Below, piece by piece: positions 1-8,760 of a DNA stretch of 64,000 nucleotides. This DNA comes from Bog-756 sp963776225 (GTDB lineage: Bacteria; Actinomycetota; Acidimicrobiia; Acidimicrobiales; RAAP-2): positions 434,001-498,000 of the forward strand of contig CAVZLL010000003.1 of NCBI GenBank assembly GCA_963776225.1, in the 5' to 3' direction. Position 1 is the stretch's first letter. Each line of letters starts with the position of its first letter. The notes under the pieces were generated by a model. It saw only the letters and a program-made list of their open reading frames with translations. It did no database searches and had not been told where the DNA came from. Position numbers and translations under genes: made by a program.

Positions 1-1254
1 GACCGAACCCGCCGAGATGTAGTTCATGATCACGTACAGGATGATCGAGACGGTGCCCATCGCGACGGTGGAGACGCTGGGGGTGAGGAACCGCTTGTGG
101 ATCCGTGAGAACGCCGAGGGGATGGCCTTGTAGACACTCATCGCCAGCGTGGTGCGCGCTGTCGGGAGTATCGTGGTCTGAGTCGAGGCGGCTGCTGAGC
201 TGAGCACCATGAGCAACAGCAGGTGGGAGAGCACGCTGCCGAACCCGGATGTCCCGAACACCGACCGCCCGAGGACAGAGAGCACGTCGCCCTGGTTGGC
301 CGTGTTCCCGAGACCGATCCCCGTCGTCCCGATCCCGGCATAGCTCTGCGCGGCCAGGATGACGAGCACGTACGTCACCAGCAGGACAACGGTGGAGAGC
401 ACTGCCGCTTGGCCGGGAACGGTCGCCGGTTCGGCCGTCTCCTCGTTGACCGACACCGTCGTGTCCCACCCCCAGTAGATGAAGAGCATCAACAGGACCC
501 CGTTGATGAAGTTGGAGGGTGAAGGGATCGAGAACGGGTTGAACCAGCTCAACGCCGGCGTGAGGTGTCCAGCGGGAGCGGTGCCGTTGCCGACCTTGAC
601 CAGGGCCACCACCGAGAGGACGAGCAACATGGTGAGCTCGATGCCGAGAAAGACCTTTTGGAAGTTGGCCGACACCTCGATCCCCACATAGCAGACGACG
701 GTCATGGCGACGATCCACATGACGCCGACAAGGAGCACCCATCCACTGCTGGGATTGGAGCCGATGTCGTTGGCGTTGAACAGGAGGAACAGGTACTGCC
801 CGGCGATCTGAGCCAGGCTGGCCATCACCAGGACATCGGCGGCGATGAGGGCCCAGCCACCGGCCCAGCCTGTCTTCGGACCGAAGGTGCGGGCGCCCCA
901 GGTGAACACGGTGCCGCAGTCGGGGTCGGCGTTGTTGAACTCCTTGTACCCGTAGGCGATGAACAGCATGGGGATGAAGGCGATCAGCGCGACGACAGGC
1001 GATTGCAGCCCGATGGCGACGATGACGAAACCGAGGGTGGCTGCCAGGCTGTAGGCAGGGGCCGTCGAGGCGACCCCGATGACGGTGCTCGACACCAGAC
1101 CGAGTGCCCCGGATTTGAGTCCCTTCTCGGCTGGGCGGGCCACCGGCGGGTTGAGCTCATCGATGGCCACGATCGACTCCGATCTCTCGACAGCGTTCGC
1201 CGCGCGCACGGACGAGCGCCGTTCTGTCGTGCCGTTGTCCGGCGCCTGGGTCAA
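1..1254 (-). CDS. APC-family amino acid permease (3' end outside window)
   Basis: Integral membrane amino-acid/cation symporter of the APC superfamily, here 418 codons before the window edge cuts it. Read on the minus strand it gives successive hydrophobic helices. The N-terminal part carries the helix-1 pattern GLVSSTVIGVASTAPAYS, and later comes GVLLMLFIYWGWDTTVSVNE, typical of amino-acid permeases. An in-frame TGA lies directly upstream of TTG 1254; GTG 1209 and GTG 1170 are the other possible starts, and no clear ribosome binding site decides. It is divergent from alanine dehydrogenase, so alanine or another amino acid is a plausible substrate, but that is inference from context only. Confidence 0.85.
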   Translation of the reverse strand, partial: MTQAPDNGTTERRSSVRAANAVERSESIVAIDELNPPVARPAEKGLKSGALGLVSSTVIGVASTAPAYSLAATLGFVIVAIGLQSPVVALIAFIPMLFIAYGYKEFNNADPDCGTVFTWGARTFGPKTGWAGGWALIAADVLVMASLAQIAGQYLFLLFNANDIGSNPSSGWVLLVGVMWIVAMTVVCYVGIEVSANFQKVFLGIELTMLLVLSVVALVKVGNGTAPAGHLTPALSWFNPFSIPSPSNFINGVLLMLFIYWGWDTTVSVNEETAEPATVPGQAAVLSTVVLLVTYVLVILAAQSYAGIGTTGIGLGNTANQGDVLSVLGRSVFGTSGFGSVLSHLLLLMVLSSAAASTQTTILPTARTTLAMSVYKAIPSAFSRIHKRFLTPSVSTVAMGTVSIILYVIMNYISAGSV

Positions 1255-1486
1255 TCATGCTGATGTGACGTCTTCGCGTCAATAGTATGTCTTCGCTGGT
1301 CAGCGCCATCGTCAGCGCCACCATCTCCCAGGGCGGTGGGCAGCTCCGGACTAGCATGCGTCTCGAGATGCACGCGGACCCCGCCCGCCGTCGCACCGTT
1401 GACGGTCCTACGAACAACGGCGGCATGTCGACCGTTGCGCGCCCGAGGACAGCCGCCCCACCGTGCTCTGCGACTGAGCCGCCGGA
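1255..1486. promoter_or_regulatory. Divergent intergenic region, permease / ald
   Basis: These 232 bases separate two divergent genes and must hold both promoters. A TACTAT hexamer on the minus strand (1287-1282) could be the permease -10, leaving a leader of roughly 20 bases. I see no convincing operator or riboswitch. Confidence 0.35.
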
Positions 1487-2608
1487 ATGATCGTCGGAGT
1501 ACCGAAGGAGCTCAAGGAGGACGAGTACCGGGTGGCGATGACCCCGGCCGGCGTGCGCGAGCTCACCGCCGCCGGGCACACGGTCTACGTCGAACGGGGG
1601 GCCGGCGAAGGCTCGTCCATCCCGGATACCCAGTTCGTGTCGACGGGTGCCACGATCGTGGACGACCCGAGGGACGTCTGGGCCGCGTCCGACCTCGTCC
1701 TCGGCGTGAAGGAACCGACCGTCGAGGAGTACCCCCGGCTGGCCCTGCGCACCGACCAGGTCCTCTTCACCTACCTCCACCTGGCTGCGTCCCGCGCCTG
1801 CACCGACGCCCTGGTCGCCGCCGGCAACACCGCGATCGCCTACGAGACCGTGCGTCTGGATGACGGGTCGCTCCCCCTCCTGACCCCGATGAGCGAGGTC
1901 GCGGGCCGGATGGCCCCCCTGGTGGGCTCCCACCACCTCATGCGACCCGGTAGGGGCCGCGGGACCCTGGTCTGCGGCGTACCCGGCGTGCGTGCCGCCA
2001 GGATCGTCATACTCGGCGCCGGGGTGGCCGGCATGGCCGCGGCGACCCTCGCCGTCGGGCTGCACGCGGACGTCTACATCCTCGACCGCAACCTGGAGCG
2101 TCTGCGCCAGGTCGACCACCACTTCCGGGGCGCGCTGGAGACGGTGGCCTCGTCCACCCACGCGATCGAGGAGACCTGCCTCGACGCCGACATGGTGATC
2201 GGCGCCGTGCTGGTGGTCGGCGCACGGGCGCCCACCCTTGTCCCCGACGCGCTCGTGGCCAGGATGCGCGAAGGCTCGGTCCTGGTGGACGTCTCGGTCG
2301 ACCAGGGGGGCTGCTTCGAGTCGACCCGCCCCACCACCCACTCCGACCCCACGTTCGAGGTTCACGGCTCGCTCTTCTACTGCGTCGCCAACATGCCGGG
2401 CGCGGTTCCCCATACCTCGACGCACGCGCTGGTCAACGCGACCCTCCCCTACGTGCTTGCGATCGCCAACCACGGCTGGCGCGATGCGGTCCGCGCCGAT
2501 GGCGCGCTCGCCGAGGGTGTCAACGTGGTCGAGGGTTCGGTGGTCTACCAGCCGGTGGCCGAGGCCCACGGCACGGCCTACACCCCGCTCGCAACGTTCG
2601 TGCGCTGA
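1487..2608 (+). CDS. ald: Alanine dehydrogenase
   Basis: NAD-dependent oxidative deamination of L-alanine to pyruvate and ammonia, 373 residues, the usual family length. The N-terminus MIVGVPKELKEDEYRVAMTP is the family signature with the substrate-binding Arg and Lys. The NAD-binding Rossmann motif GAGVAG lies near residue 180, and the pattern ending in NMPGAVPHTSTHAL is the conserved C-terminal segment. The linker before the Rossmann fold is unusually Arg/Gly rich. The gene is divergent from an amino-acid permease, which suggests uptake and catabolism of alanine as a nitrogen or carbon source. No clear Shine-Dalgarno sequence precedes the ATG. Confidence 0.95.
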   Translation: MIVGVPKELKEDEYRVAMTPAGVRELTAAGHTVYVERGAGEGSSIPDTQFVSTGATIVDDPRDVWAASDLVLGVKEPTVEEYPRLALRTDQVLFTYLHLAASRACTDALVAAGNTAIAYETVRLDDGSLPLLTPMSEVAGRMAPLVGSHHLMRPGRGRGTLVCGVPGVRAARIVILGAGVAGMAAATLAVGLHADVYILDRNLERLRQVDHHFRGALETVASSTHAIEETCLDADMVIGAVLVVGARAPTLVPDALVARMREGSVLVDVSVDQGGCFESTRPTTHSDPTFEVHGSLFYCVANMPGAVPHTSTHALVNATLPYVLAIANHGWRDAVRADGALAEGVNVVEGSVVYQPVAEAHGTAYTPLATFVR

Positions 2609-2635
2609 GCCGGACCCGCCGCCGAGGCACTGATC

Positions 2636-2641
2636 TAGTCT
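2636..2641 (+). promoter_or_regulatory. -10 element TAGTCT, leaderless
   Basis: TAGTCT ends six bases before ATG 2648, so transcription should begin at or next to the start codon. Confidence 0.5.
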
Positions 2642-2647
2642 GCGGTC

Positions 2648-3568
2648 ATGCCGATCCCCCGCGTCGCCGTTGGTCCTCTGCCGTCCGGATTCGCGACGGA
2701 GGCCGTGGCCGCCGGGGGAGGGAAGGTGGTCGACCTCGCCGAGCACCCCGACGCCCTGGTCTGGCTCGACCCGGGAGACGTGACCGGGCTCTCGGACTGG
2801 CTCGCCCGGGCTCCGGAGGCACGGTGGGTGCAGCTCCCCTTCGCCGGGGTCGAGCGGATGGCCGAGGCCGGTCTGCTCGACCCGAACCGGACCTGGACCT
2901 GTGCCAAGGGCTCCTATGCCGAGCCGGTCGCCGAGCACGCCCTCGCCCTCGCCCTGGCCGGGCTCCGCCACCTTTCGGCCCGGGTCGAGGCCCGGTCCTG
3001 GGGGATCCCGGCGGGCACCTCCCTCTACGACCAGAGGGTGACCATCGTGGGAGGGGGTGGGATCGCCACCTCCCTGCTCGAGCAGCTCGCCCCGTTCCGG
3101 GTCGAGGCGACCGTCGTGCGCCGCCGTCCCGACCCGGTGGCCGGCGCGGCACGAACCCTCCCGGTCGGCGAGCTCCACGACGCGCTGCCCGGGGCGCTGC
3201 TGGTGGTGCTGGCCCTGGCCCTCACCCCGGAGACGACCGGCATCATCGGGGAGCGCGAGCTCGAGCTCATGGACGGGACGGCCTGGCTGATCAACGTGGC
3301 GCGCGGTCGCCTGGTGGACACCGGCGCCCTGGTCGGCGCCCTCCAGTCGGGGACCATCGCCGGGGCGGCCCTCGACGTGACCGAGCCGGAGCCGCTCCCG
3401 GACGGGCACCCGCTCTGGGATCTGCACAACTGCATCATCACCCCGCACACCGCGGACACCGTCGAGATGATCATGCCCCTGCTCGCCGAGCGCATCCGGG
3501 TGAACGTCGAGCGGTTCGCCGCGGGCGACACCCTGGCCGGACTCGTCGACCCGGCCGCCGGGTACTGA
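2648..3568 (+). CDS. D-isomer-specific 2-hydroxyacid dehydrogenase, NAD-binding
   Basis: Predicted NAD(P)H-dependent 2-hydroxyacid dehydrogenase of 306 residues. The Rossmann region reads VTIVGGGGIATSLLEQLAPF. The family signature around LINVARGRLVDTGALVGAL contains the catalytic Arg, and the catalytic acid (DVTEPEPLPDGHPLW) and His (ITPHTAD) follow in order. The short N-terminal catalytic half matches the GyaR/SerA-like group without an ACT domain. The substrate cannot be told from sequence. It stands alone between ald and a regulator on the other strand. Confidence 0.85.
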   Translation: MPIPRVAVGPLPSGFATEAVAAGGGKVVDLAEHPDALVWLDPGDVTGLSDWLARAPEARWVQLPFAGVERMAEAGLLDPNRTWTCAKGSYAEPVAEHALALALAGLRHLSARVEARSWGIPAGTSLYDQRVTIVGGGGIATSLLEQLAPFRVEATVVRRRPDPVAGAARTLPVGELHDALPGALLVVLALALTPETTGIIGERELELMDGTAWLINVARGRLVDTGALVGALQSGTIAGAALDVTEPEPLPDGHPLWDLHNCIITPHTADTVEMIMPLLAERIRVNVERFAAGDTLAGLVDPAAGY

Positions 3569-3601
3569 CCGCCGCCGGCGCGGTCGGGAGTCCCGCCGCC
3601 C

Positions 3602-4156
3602 TCAGGGCGAGGACACGTACCGGTAGCCGTACCCCCGCACCGTCTCGAGGGGTCTCTTCACACCGTCCTGCCATCCGAGCTTCCGTCGCAGGCGCAGCAC
3701 GGTGAACTTGACCCGCTCCGGGCCGATGCCGAAGGGGTCACCCCAGACCAGGTCGAGGAGCTTCTCGGTCGAGAGGGCCTGGCCCGGGTGGCGCACGAAC
3801 GCCTCCAGGAGGCGGAACTCGAGCGGGGTCAGGGTCACGGACCGTCCGTCGACCCTGACCTGGCGGGCCCACCAGTCGACCTCGACGGCGTCGTCGCGGT
3901 GGACGGGGCCCTGTCTCCGAGCGGCGCGCTCGGAACTGCCCCGGTGGGGGAGTGTCTCCACGGGCACGTCGAGCTCTCGCGCACCGAAGCCGTTGGCCAG
4001 ATAGAAGGTGTGGAGCCCGGCCCGGCCGTCGGCGGCGATGTTGCCGCTCGCCCCTGCACCGGTCACGACACGCCGGGCGTTCTCCACGTTGCTGCCGTCG
4101 CCCTCGATGCACACGCGGGTGGTCAGCGGATCGGCCGACAGGGTGCTGGCCATCAC
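3602..4156 (-). CDS. Orphan winged-helix transcriptional regulator (OmpR/PhoB C-terminal type)
   Basis: 184-residue protein whose C-terminal 95 residues form an OmpR/PhoB-type DNA-binding winged helix: VDGRSVTLTPLEFRLLEAFV, then the recognition-helix region and the closing ETVRGYGYRYV. The first 85 residues do not look like a receiver domain: no phospho-acceptor Asp pattern is visible and there is no partner kinase nearby. It may sense a ligand or act constitutively. The start is GTG 4156, with ATG 4153 immediately after. Its target is unknown. Confidence 0.8.
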   Translation of the reverse strand: MMASTLSADPLTTRVCIEGDGSNVENARRVVTGAGASGNIAADGRAGLHTFYLANGFGARELDVPVETLPHRGSSERAARRQGPVHRDDAVEVDWWARQVRVDGRSVTLTPLEFRLLEAFVRHPGQALSTEKLLDLVWGDPFGIGPERVKFTVLRLRRKLGWQDGVKRPLETVRGYGYRYVSSP

Positions 4157-4335
4157 CGGTCCCGCCTTCGCTCCGAGCGTCCCTGCCCCATGCGGCCGTC
4201 CTCCCCCTGCTCTGTGGACCCACCCGAAGGCGGTATCGGCCCGAACCGGGAGTCACTTGAGCCCCGATCGCGGGAGCGGCCAGATGCTCCGTCCCTGGTC
4301 GGGGGCACGTCACACCCGGGCGGGAGGATGTTCCG

Positions 4336-4599
4336 GTGGACGAGGAGACCGATGGAACGCCGACCCCAGGAGAGACCACCGTGCGCCGACCCGAGACCGA
4401 GAGCGGTTCGCTGACCATCGACTGCGCCAGCTGTGCCCACCGCGCCACGCCGGTCTGCGAGGAGTGCGTGGTCACCTTCATCGTGGGGCGGGACCCGGAC
4501 GACGCCGTGGTGGTCGACGCCGAGGAGGCGCGCGCGGTCCGCCTGCTCGCCCACGCCGGCCTGGTCCCCAGGGTGCGGCACGAGTCGCGGGCCGGCTGA
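4336..4599 (+). CDS. Small four-cysteine protein of unknown function
   Basis: 87 residues with C30-x2-C33 and C41-x2-C44, a spacing suited to binding one zinc or iron atom, followed by a short hydrophobic strand and a helix near the C-terminus. I recognise it only as resembling small conserved actinobacterial hypotheticals. The start is GTG 4336 preceded by GGGAGG at a suitable distance. It precedes queG in the same direction with a 71-base gap. Confidence 0.65.
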   Translation: MDEETDGTPTPGETTVRRPETESGSLTIDCASCAHRATPVCEECVVTFIVGRDPDDAVVVDAEEARAVRLLAHAGLVPRVRHESRAG

Positions 4600-4670
4600 C
4601 CCCACCTCGGCGGCGCGGTCCCGACCAGGGGACCGGACGGGTCCGGCACCGGCCCGTGCCAGCATGGGGC

Positions 4671-5824
4671 GTGCCCGACCCGCTCGCGACGTCCCCTCCC
4701 CGCCCGCGAACGACGACAGCCGGCCGCGGGTCGGGCGACGAACCGCTGCGGAACGAGCTCCTGGGCATCGGTCTCGACCGGGGTCTCGCCGCGGTGGGGG
4801 TGGCCGGCGCAGGTGTGCTGACCGAGACACGGGCCACCCTCCACGCCCGTCGCCGGGACGGCCTTCACGGAGGGATGCAGTTCACCTACCGCGACCCCGA
4901 CCGCTCGACCGATCCCGGACGGATCCTTCCCGGCGCGCGCTCCCTGGTCGTGGGGGCCTGGGGGTACCGCCGCCGCGACCGCCCGACCGGCGACGGTCGG
5001 CCCGCTGGACGCCCCGCCGGCACCGTCGCCCGGTACGCGCGGCGCGACCACTACGCCTCGCTGCGTACGGCGCTCGCCGGGATCGCCGACCACCTCGCGA
5101 CCGGCGGCTGGCGCGCGGTCGTGGTGTGCGACGACAACGCCTTGGTCGACCGTGCCGCGGCCCACCGCGCGGGCCTGGGTTTCTACGGGAAGAACAGCAT
5201 GCTCCTGCTCCCGGGGTTCGGATCGTGGTTCGTCCTCGGCTCGGTGGTCACCGACGCGGCGCTCCCGCCGACGGGCGCCGGCGGGCCGAGCGGTCCGGCC
5301 GAGGGATGCGGCGGCTGCACCCGGTGCCTCGCCGCCTGCCCGACCGGCGCGCTGGTCGCGCCCGGCGTGCTCGACGCCCGCCGCTGCCTGGCCTGGTTGG
5401 TGCAGGCCCGGGGAACCTTCCCGGTCGAGTTCCGCGCAGCACTCGGCGGCCGCCTCTACGGGTGCGACGAGTGCCAGGAGGTCTGTCCGATCAACCGGCT
5501 GGCCGACCGGCGACACCCTCCCGGCGCGCCCGAGCCCGATGCGGAGGACGGCGTCGACCTGCTCGGGCTGCTCGCGGCCAGCGACGAGGACCTGCTCGCC
5601 GCCCACGGGCGGTGGTACATCCCCGGGCGCGATCCGCGCTACCTGCGGCGCAACGCGCTGGTCGCGCTCGGCAACGTGGGCGACGGCGCCGACCCGGCGA
5701 CCGCCTCGGCGCTCGCCCGCTGGGCCGGCTCGGCCGACCCGCTCCTCGCCGAGCACGCGCAGTGGGCCGCCGACCGACTGGGGAGGTCGGACCTCGTCCA
5801 GGGGGGGACGGCGAACCACGGTGA
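4671..5824 (+). CDS. queG: Epoxyqueuosine reductase, with a one-base shift near its end
   Basis: Cobalamin- and iron-sulfur-dependent enzyme that reduces epoxyqueuosine in tRNA to queuosine. The two 4Fe-4S ligand sets are clear: CGGCTRCLAACP near residue 213 and GCDECQEVCP near residue 262. They are followed by the HEAT-like tail. Start GTG 4671 fits the domain start. As written, the frame does not stop at the gene end but runs on inside the next gene to 6758. Adding one G to the run at 5801-5807 brings TGA at 5822-5824, which overlaps the next GTG start as GTGA. I take that as the true end (about 384 residues). Confidence 0.85.
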
Positions 5825-6963
5825 CCCACCTGCTGGTCACCAACGACTTCCCGCCGAAGGTCGGCGGAATCCAGTCCTACCTCTGGGAGCTCTGGCGCCG
5901 GCTCGATCCCGACTCCTTCGCCGTGCTGACCGCGTCCTCCGACCACGGGGCGGCGGTCTTCGACCGCGAGCAGGCCGCACGGGGAGTGCGCATCGAGCGG
6001 GTGGGGGCGAAGGTGCTGGTCCCCTCGCCGTGGCTGGCTGCCCGCATCCGGAGATCCGCCGAGCGGGTCGGCGCCGGGCTGGTGGTCATCGACCCGGCCT
6101 TCCCGCTGGGCGTGGTCGGACCCAAGCTGGGTCTCCCCTACGGCCTCCTGCTCCACGGTGCCGAGGTGGCCTTCCCCGGCCGGCTGCCGGTGAGCCGGTC
6201 GGTCCTGTCCCACGTCGTTCGCGGCAGCGCCCTGGTGGTGTCGGCCGGCGGGTACCCCGCCGCAGAAGCGCGCCGAGCGCTCCGGGGGCGGTCGATGCCC
6301 CCGGTCGTGGAGATCCCCCCGGGGGTCGATGTCGACCGGTTCGTCCCGCTCGACGCCGACGAGCGGACCCGCACACGCATCGGCCTCGGCCTCCCTGCCG
6401 ACGGCCCGCTGGTGGTCAGCGTCGGACGGCTGGTTCCGCGCAAGGGGATGGACGTGCTCATCGATGCAGCCGGCCGGCTGGGCCCGCAGTTCCCGGGTCT
6501 CACCGTCGCCATCGCCGGCAGCGGGCGGGACGCCGAGCGGTTGGCCGGGCGCGTCGCCGAGCTCGGAGCGCCGGTCCGGCTGCTCGGCGGGGTGTCCGAT
6601 GCGGACCTGCCCCGGCTGGTCGGTGCGGCCGACGTCTTCGCCATGCTGTGCAGGGACCGCTGGCTCGGACTCGAGCGCGAGGGCTTCGGCATCGTCTTCC
6701 TCGAGGCCGCCGCGACGGGGGTGCCCCAGGTCGCCGGAGTGTCGGGCGGGGTCGGTGAGGCGGTGGTCGACGGCGAGACGGGAGTCCTGGTTCGCCGGCC
6801 CGCCGAGGCCGGCGAGGCGGCCCGCGCCATCGCCTCGCTCCTCGACGACGACGGGCTGCGCGCCCGGATGGGCGCGGCGTCCCGCAGGCGGGCCGAGGCA
6901 TCCTTCGACTACGACCGGCTCGCACCTAGGCTGGCCGCGTCGCTCGCAGGCGTGGGAGGCTGA
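5821..6963 (+). CDS. GT4 glycosyltransferase, PimB-like
   Basis: 380-residue GT-B glycosyltransferase. The N-terminus TNDFPPKVGGIQSYLWEL is the hallmark of the phosphatidylinositol mannosyltransferase PimB group. The donor-binding half has VGRLVPRKGMDVLIDA and the E-x7-E motif EREGFGIVFLEAAATG. By family it would transfer mannose from GDP-mannose to a membrane lipid on the cytosolic face; the exact acceptor is not proven. GTG 5821 overlaps the expected stop of queG by GTGA, so the two are probably translationally coupled. Confidence 0.85.
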   Translation: MTHLLVTNDFPPKVGGIQSYLWELWRRLDPDSFAVLTASSDHGAAVFDREQAARGVRIERVGAKVLVPSPWLAARIRRSAERVGAGLVVIDPAFPLGVVGPKLGLPYGLLLHGAEVAFPGRLPVSRSVLSHVVRGSALVVSAGGYPAAEARRALRGRSMPPVVEIPPGVDVDRFVPLDADERTRTRIGLGLPADGPLVVSVGRLVPRKGMDVLIDAAGRLGPQFPGLTVAIAGSGRDAERLAGRVAELGAPVRLLGGVSDADLPRLVGAADVFAMLCRDRWLGLEREGFGIVFLEAAATGVPQVAGVSGGVGEAVVDGETGVLVRRPAEAGEAARAIASLLDDDGLRARMGAASRRRAEASFDYDRLAPRLAASLAGVGG

Positions 6964-7006
6964 CTCCCCTGCGACCCGTGACGGACGTCTAAGAGGAGGG
7001 CCGATC

Positions 7007-7450
7007 GTGGCGGAGCATGCCACTGAGCGAATCGTCGTGTCGGCCACCCCGGCGCGCTGCTACGCGGTGAGCGCGGACATCGCCAGCTACCCGTCGTGGG
7101 CCGCCGACATCAAGGAGGTCACCGTCGACCAGCGCGACGACGAGGGCCGCCCGACACTGGTGACGTTCCGGGCCGCGGCCTTCGGTCGCAGCACCAGCTA
7201 CACCCTCGCCTACGACTATTCGGAGGCGCCGGGAGTCCTGGCCTGGGTCCAGACCGAGGGGGACATCACCAACAAGCTCGACGGGCGCTACGTCTTCTCT
7301 CCCGCGCCGGACGGGGGCACCGAGGTCACCTACCATCTCGAGGTCGAGATGAAGGTGCCGGTCCCGGCCTTCATCAAGATGCGGGCCCAGAGCCGGATCA
7401 TGTCGATCGCCCTCCGTGATCTGAAGGCCAGGGCCGAGTCTTCGGCCTGA
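7007..7450 (+). CDS. SRPBCC-family lipid/ligand-binding protein
   Basis: 147 residues of the START/Bet v1-like (SRPBCC, cyclase/dehydrase-like) fold. The N-terminal RIVVSATPARCYAVSADIAS and the motif YPSWAADIKEV are typical of actinobacterial cyclase-family proteins, which bind hydrophobic ligands or help in polyketide or lipid handling. Start GTG 7007 is chosen because AAGAGGAGG (6991-6999) lies seven bases upstream. It lies 43 bases after the PimB-like gene and is probably cotranscribed. Confidence 0.8.
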   Translation: MAEHATERIVVSATPARCYAVSADIASYPSWAADIKEVTVDQRDDEGRPTLVTFRAAAFGRSTSYTLAYDYSEAPGVLAWVQTEGDITNKLDGRYVFSPAPDGGTEVTYHLEVEMKVPVPAFIKMRAQSRIMSIALRDLKARAESSA

Positions 7451-7464
7451 CCGGACCCGGGGAC

Positions 7465-7470
7465 TACCCT
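7465..7470 (+). promoter_or_regulatory. -10 element TACCCT, leaderless
   Basis: TACCCT lies six bases before ATG 7477 of the aminotransferase. Confidence 0.5.
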
Positions 7471-7476
7471 GGTCGC

Positions 7477-8679
7477 ATGGAATTCCGCCGGATCAACGGT
7501 CTCCCCCCGTACGTCTTCGCCACCATCAACGACCTCAAGGCGGCCGCCCGGCACGACGGACGGGACGTGATCGACCTGGGATTCGGCAATCCGGACCTCC
7601 CCTCGCCCGACGTGGCGGTCGAGAAGCTGGGCGAGGCGGCGCGCAATCCGCGCAACCACCGCTACTCGTCGAGCCGGGGCATCCCGAAGATCCGTCAGGC
7701 GGTCGCCGATCTGTACCTCCGCAAGTTCGAGGTCGAGCTCGACCCGGACACCGAGGTCGTCACCACCATCGGTGCGAAGGAGGGTCTCTCCCATCTCATG
7801 TGGGTGCTGGTCGGCCCCGGGGACACCGCGCTGGTGCCCTCGCCGTCGTACCCGATCCACATCTACGCGCCGCTCTTCGCCGGAGCCGACGTGCGCCATG
7901 TGCGGCTCGACGCGCCGGGGGCGGAGAGCGGGAGCAGCCCGGGTGAGGCATTCTTCGGCAACCTGATGGAGGCGTGGGAGTCCGCGTGGCCCAAGCCCCG
8001 GGTGGTCGTCTTCTCGTTCCCCCACAACCCGACCACCGAGTGCGTGGACCTCGCCTGGATGACCCGGATCGTGGAGTTCGCACGCGAGCGCGACATCGTG
8101 CTGGTCCACGACTTCGCCTACGCCGACATCGCGTTCGACGGGTACACCCCGCCCTCCCTCCTCCAGGTGCCCGGGGGCAAGGACGTGGGTGTGGAGCTCT
8201 ACACGATGACCAAGTCGTTCTCGATGGCCGGCTGGCGGGTCGGGTTCCTGCTGGGCAACGCCGAGATCGTCCAGGCGCTTACCAAGCTCAAGAGCTATCT
8301 CGACTACGGCACCTTCCAGCCCATCCAGATCGCGGCGATCGTGGCCATGAACGAGGCACCCGACTACCCGAAGGTGGTCAACGAGACCTACCAGGCCCGC
8401 CGGGACGCGCTCTGCGACGGGCTCAACCGGATCGGATGGGAGATCACCCCGCCACGGGGTTCCATGTTCGTCTGGGCCCCGATCCCCGAGCCCTACCTCG
8501 GGATGGGCTCGCTCGAATTCGCCAAGTTCCTCGTACGCGACGCCGACGTGGCGACCTCCCCGGGTGTCGGGTTCGGACCCGGGGGGGACGGTCATGTGCG
8601 GTTCGCCCTCATCGAGAACGAGCAGCGCATCGGCCAGGGGGTCCGCAGCCTCCGCCGGGCGCTCACCCGGCTCCGGTAG
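7477..8679 (+). CDS. alaC: AlaC-type pyridoxal-phosphate aminotransferase
   Basis: Class I/II aminotransferase of 400 residues, matching the glutamate-pyruvate transaminase AlaC group. The N-terminal GFGNPDLPSP binds substrate carboxylate, SFPHNPTTE is the PLP-ring contact, and YTMTKSFSMAGWRVGF carries the Schiff-base lysine (K246). It would interconvert alanine and pyruvate using glutamate/2-oxoglutarate, which fits with alanine dehydrogenase in the same window. A hairpin lies directly downstream. Confidence 0.88.
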   Translation: MEFRRINGLPPYVFATINDLKAAARHDGRDVIDLGFGNPDLPSPDVAVEKLGEAARNPRNHRYSSSRGIPKIRQAVADLYLRKFEVELDPDTEVVTTIGAKEGLSHLMWVLVGPGDTALVPSPSYPIHIYAPLFAGADVRHVRLDAPGAESGSSPGEAFFGNLMEAWESAWPKPRVVVFSFPHNPTTECVDLAWMTRIVEFARERDIVLVHDFAYADIAFDGYTPPSLLQVPGGKDVGVELYTMTKSFSMAGWRVGFLLGNAEIVQALTKLKSYLDYGTFQPIQIAAIVAMNEAPDYPKVVNETYQARRDALCDGLNRIGWEITPPRGSMFVWAPIPEPYLGMGSLEFAKFLVRDADVATSPGVGFGPGGDGHVRFALIENEQRIGQGVRSLRRALTRLR

Positions 8680-8690
8680 GCGAGGCCGCG

Positions 8691-8709
8691 GTCCGGGACC
8701 TGCCCGGAC
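8691..8709 (+). terminator. Hairpin downstream of alaC
   Basis: Perfect 7-base stem GTCCGGG/CCCGGAC with a 5-base loop, starting 12 bases after the stop codon. No U-tract follows, which is common in high-GC actinobacteria. Confidence 0.45.
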
Positions 8710-8748
8710 GGGCGGGTGCCGTGGAGCGCGGCGGGGAACACGCGGGGA

Positions 8749-8754
8749 TACCGT
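8749..8754 (+). promoter_or_regulatory. -10 element TACCGT, leaderless
   Basis: TACCGT lies six bases before GTG 8761 and supports that codon as the start rather than the more upstream ATG 8716. Confidence 0.5.
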
Positions 8755-8760
8755 TGCCCT

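Noticed and set aside
1157..3448. 763-codon minus-strand open frame
   Set aside because: It is the antisense shadow of ald and the hydroxyacid dehydrogenase; its sequence is His/Arg/Gly rich with no domain.
4008..6758. 916-codon frame as a queG fusion protein
   Set aside because: Only the middle is queG; the part before 4671 and after 5824 is out-of-frame translation of neighbouring sequence.
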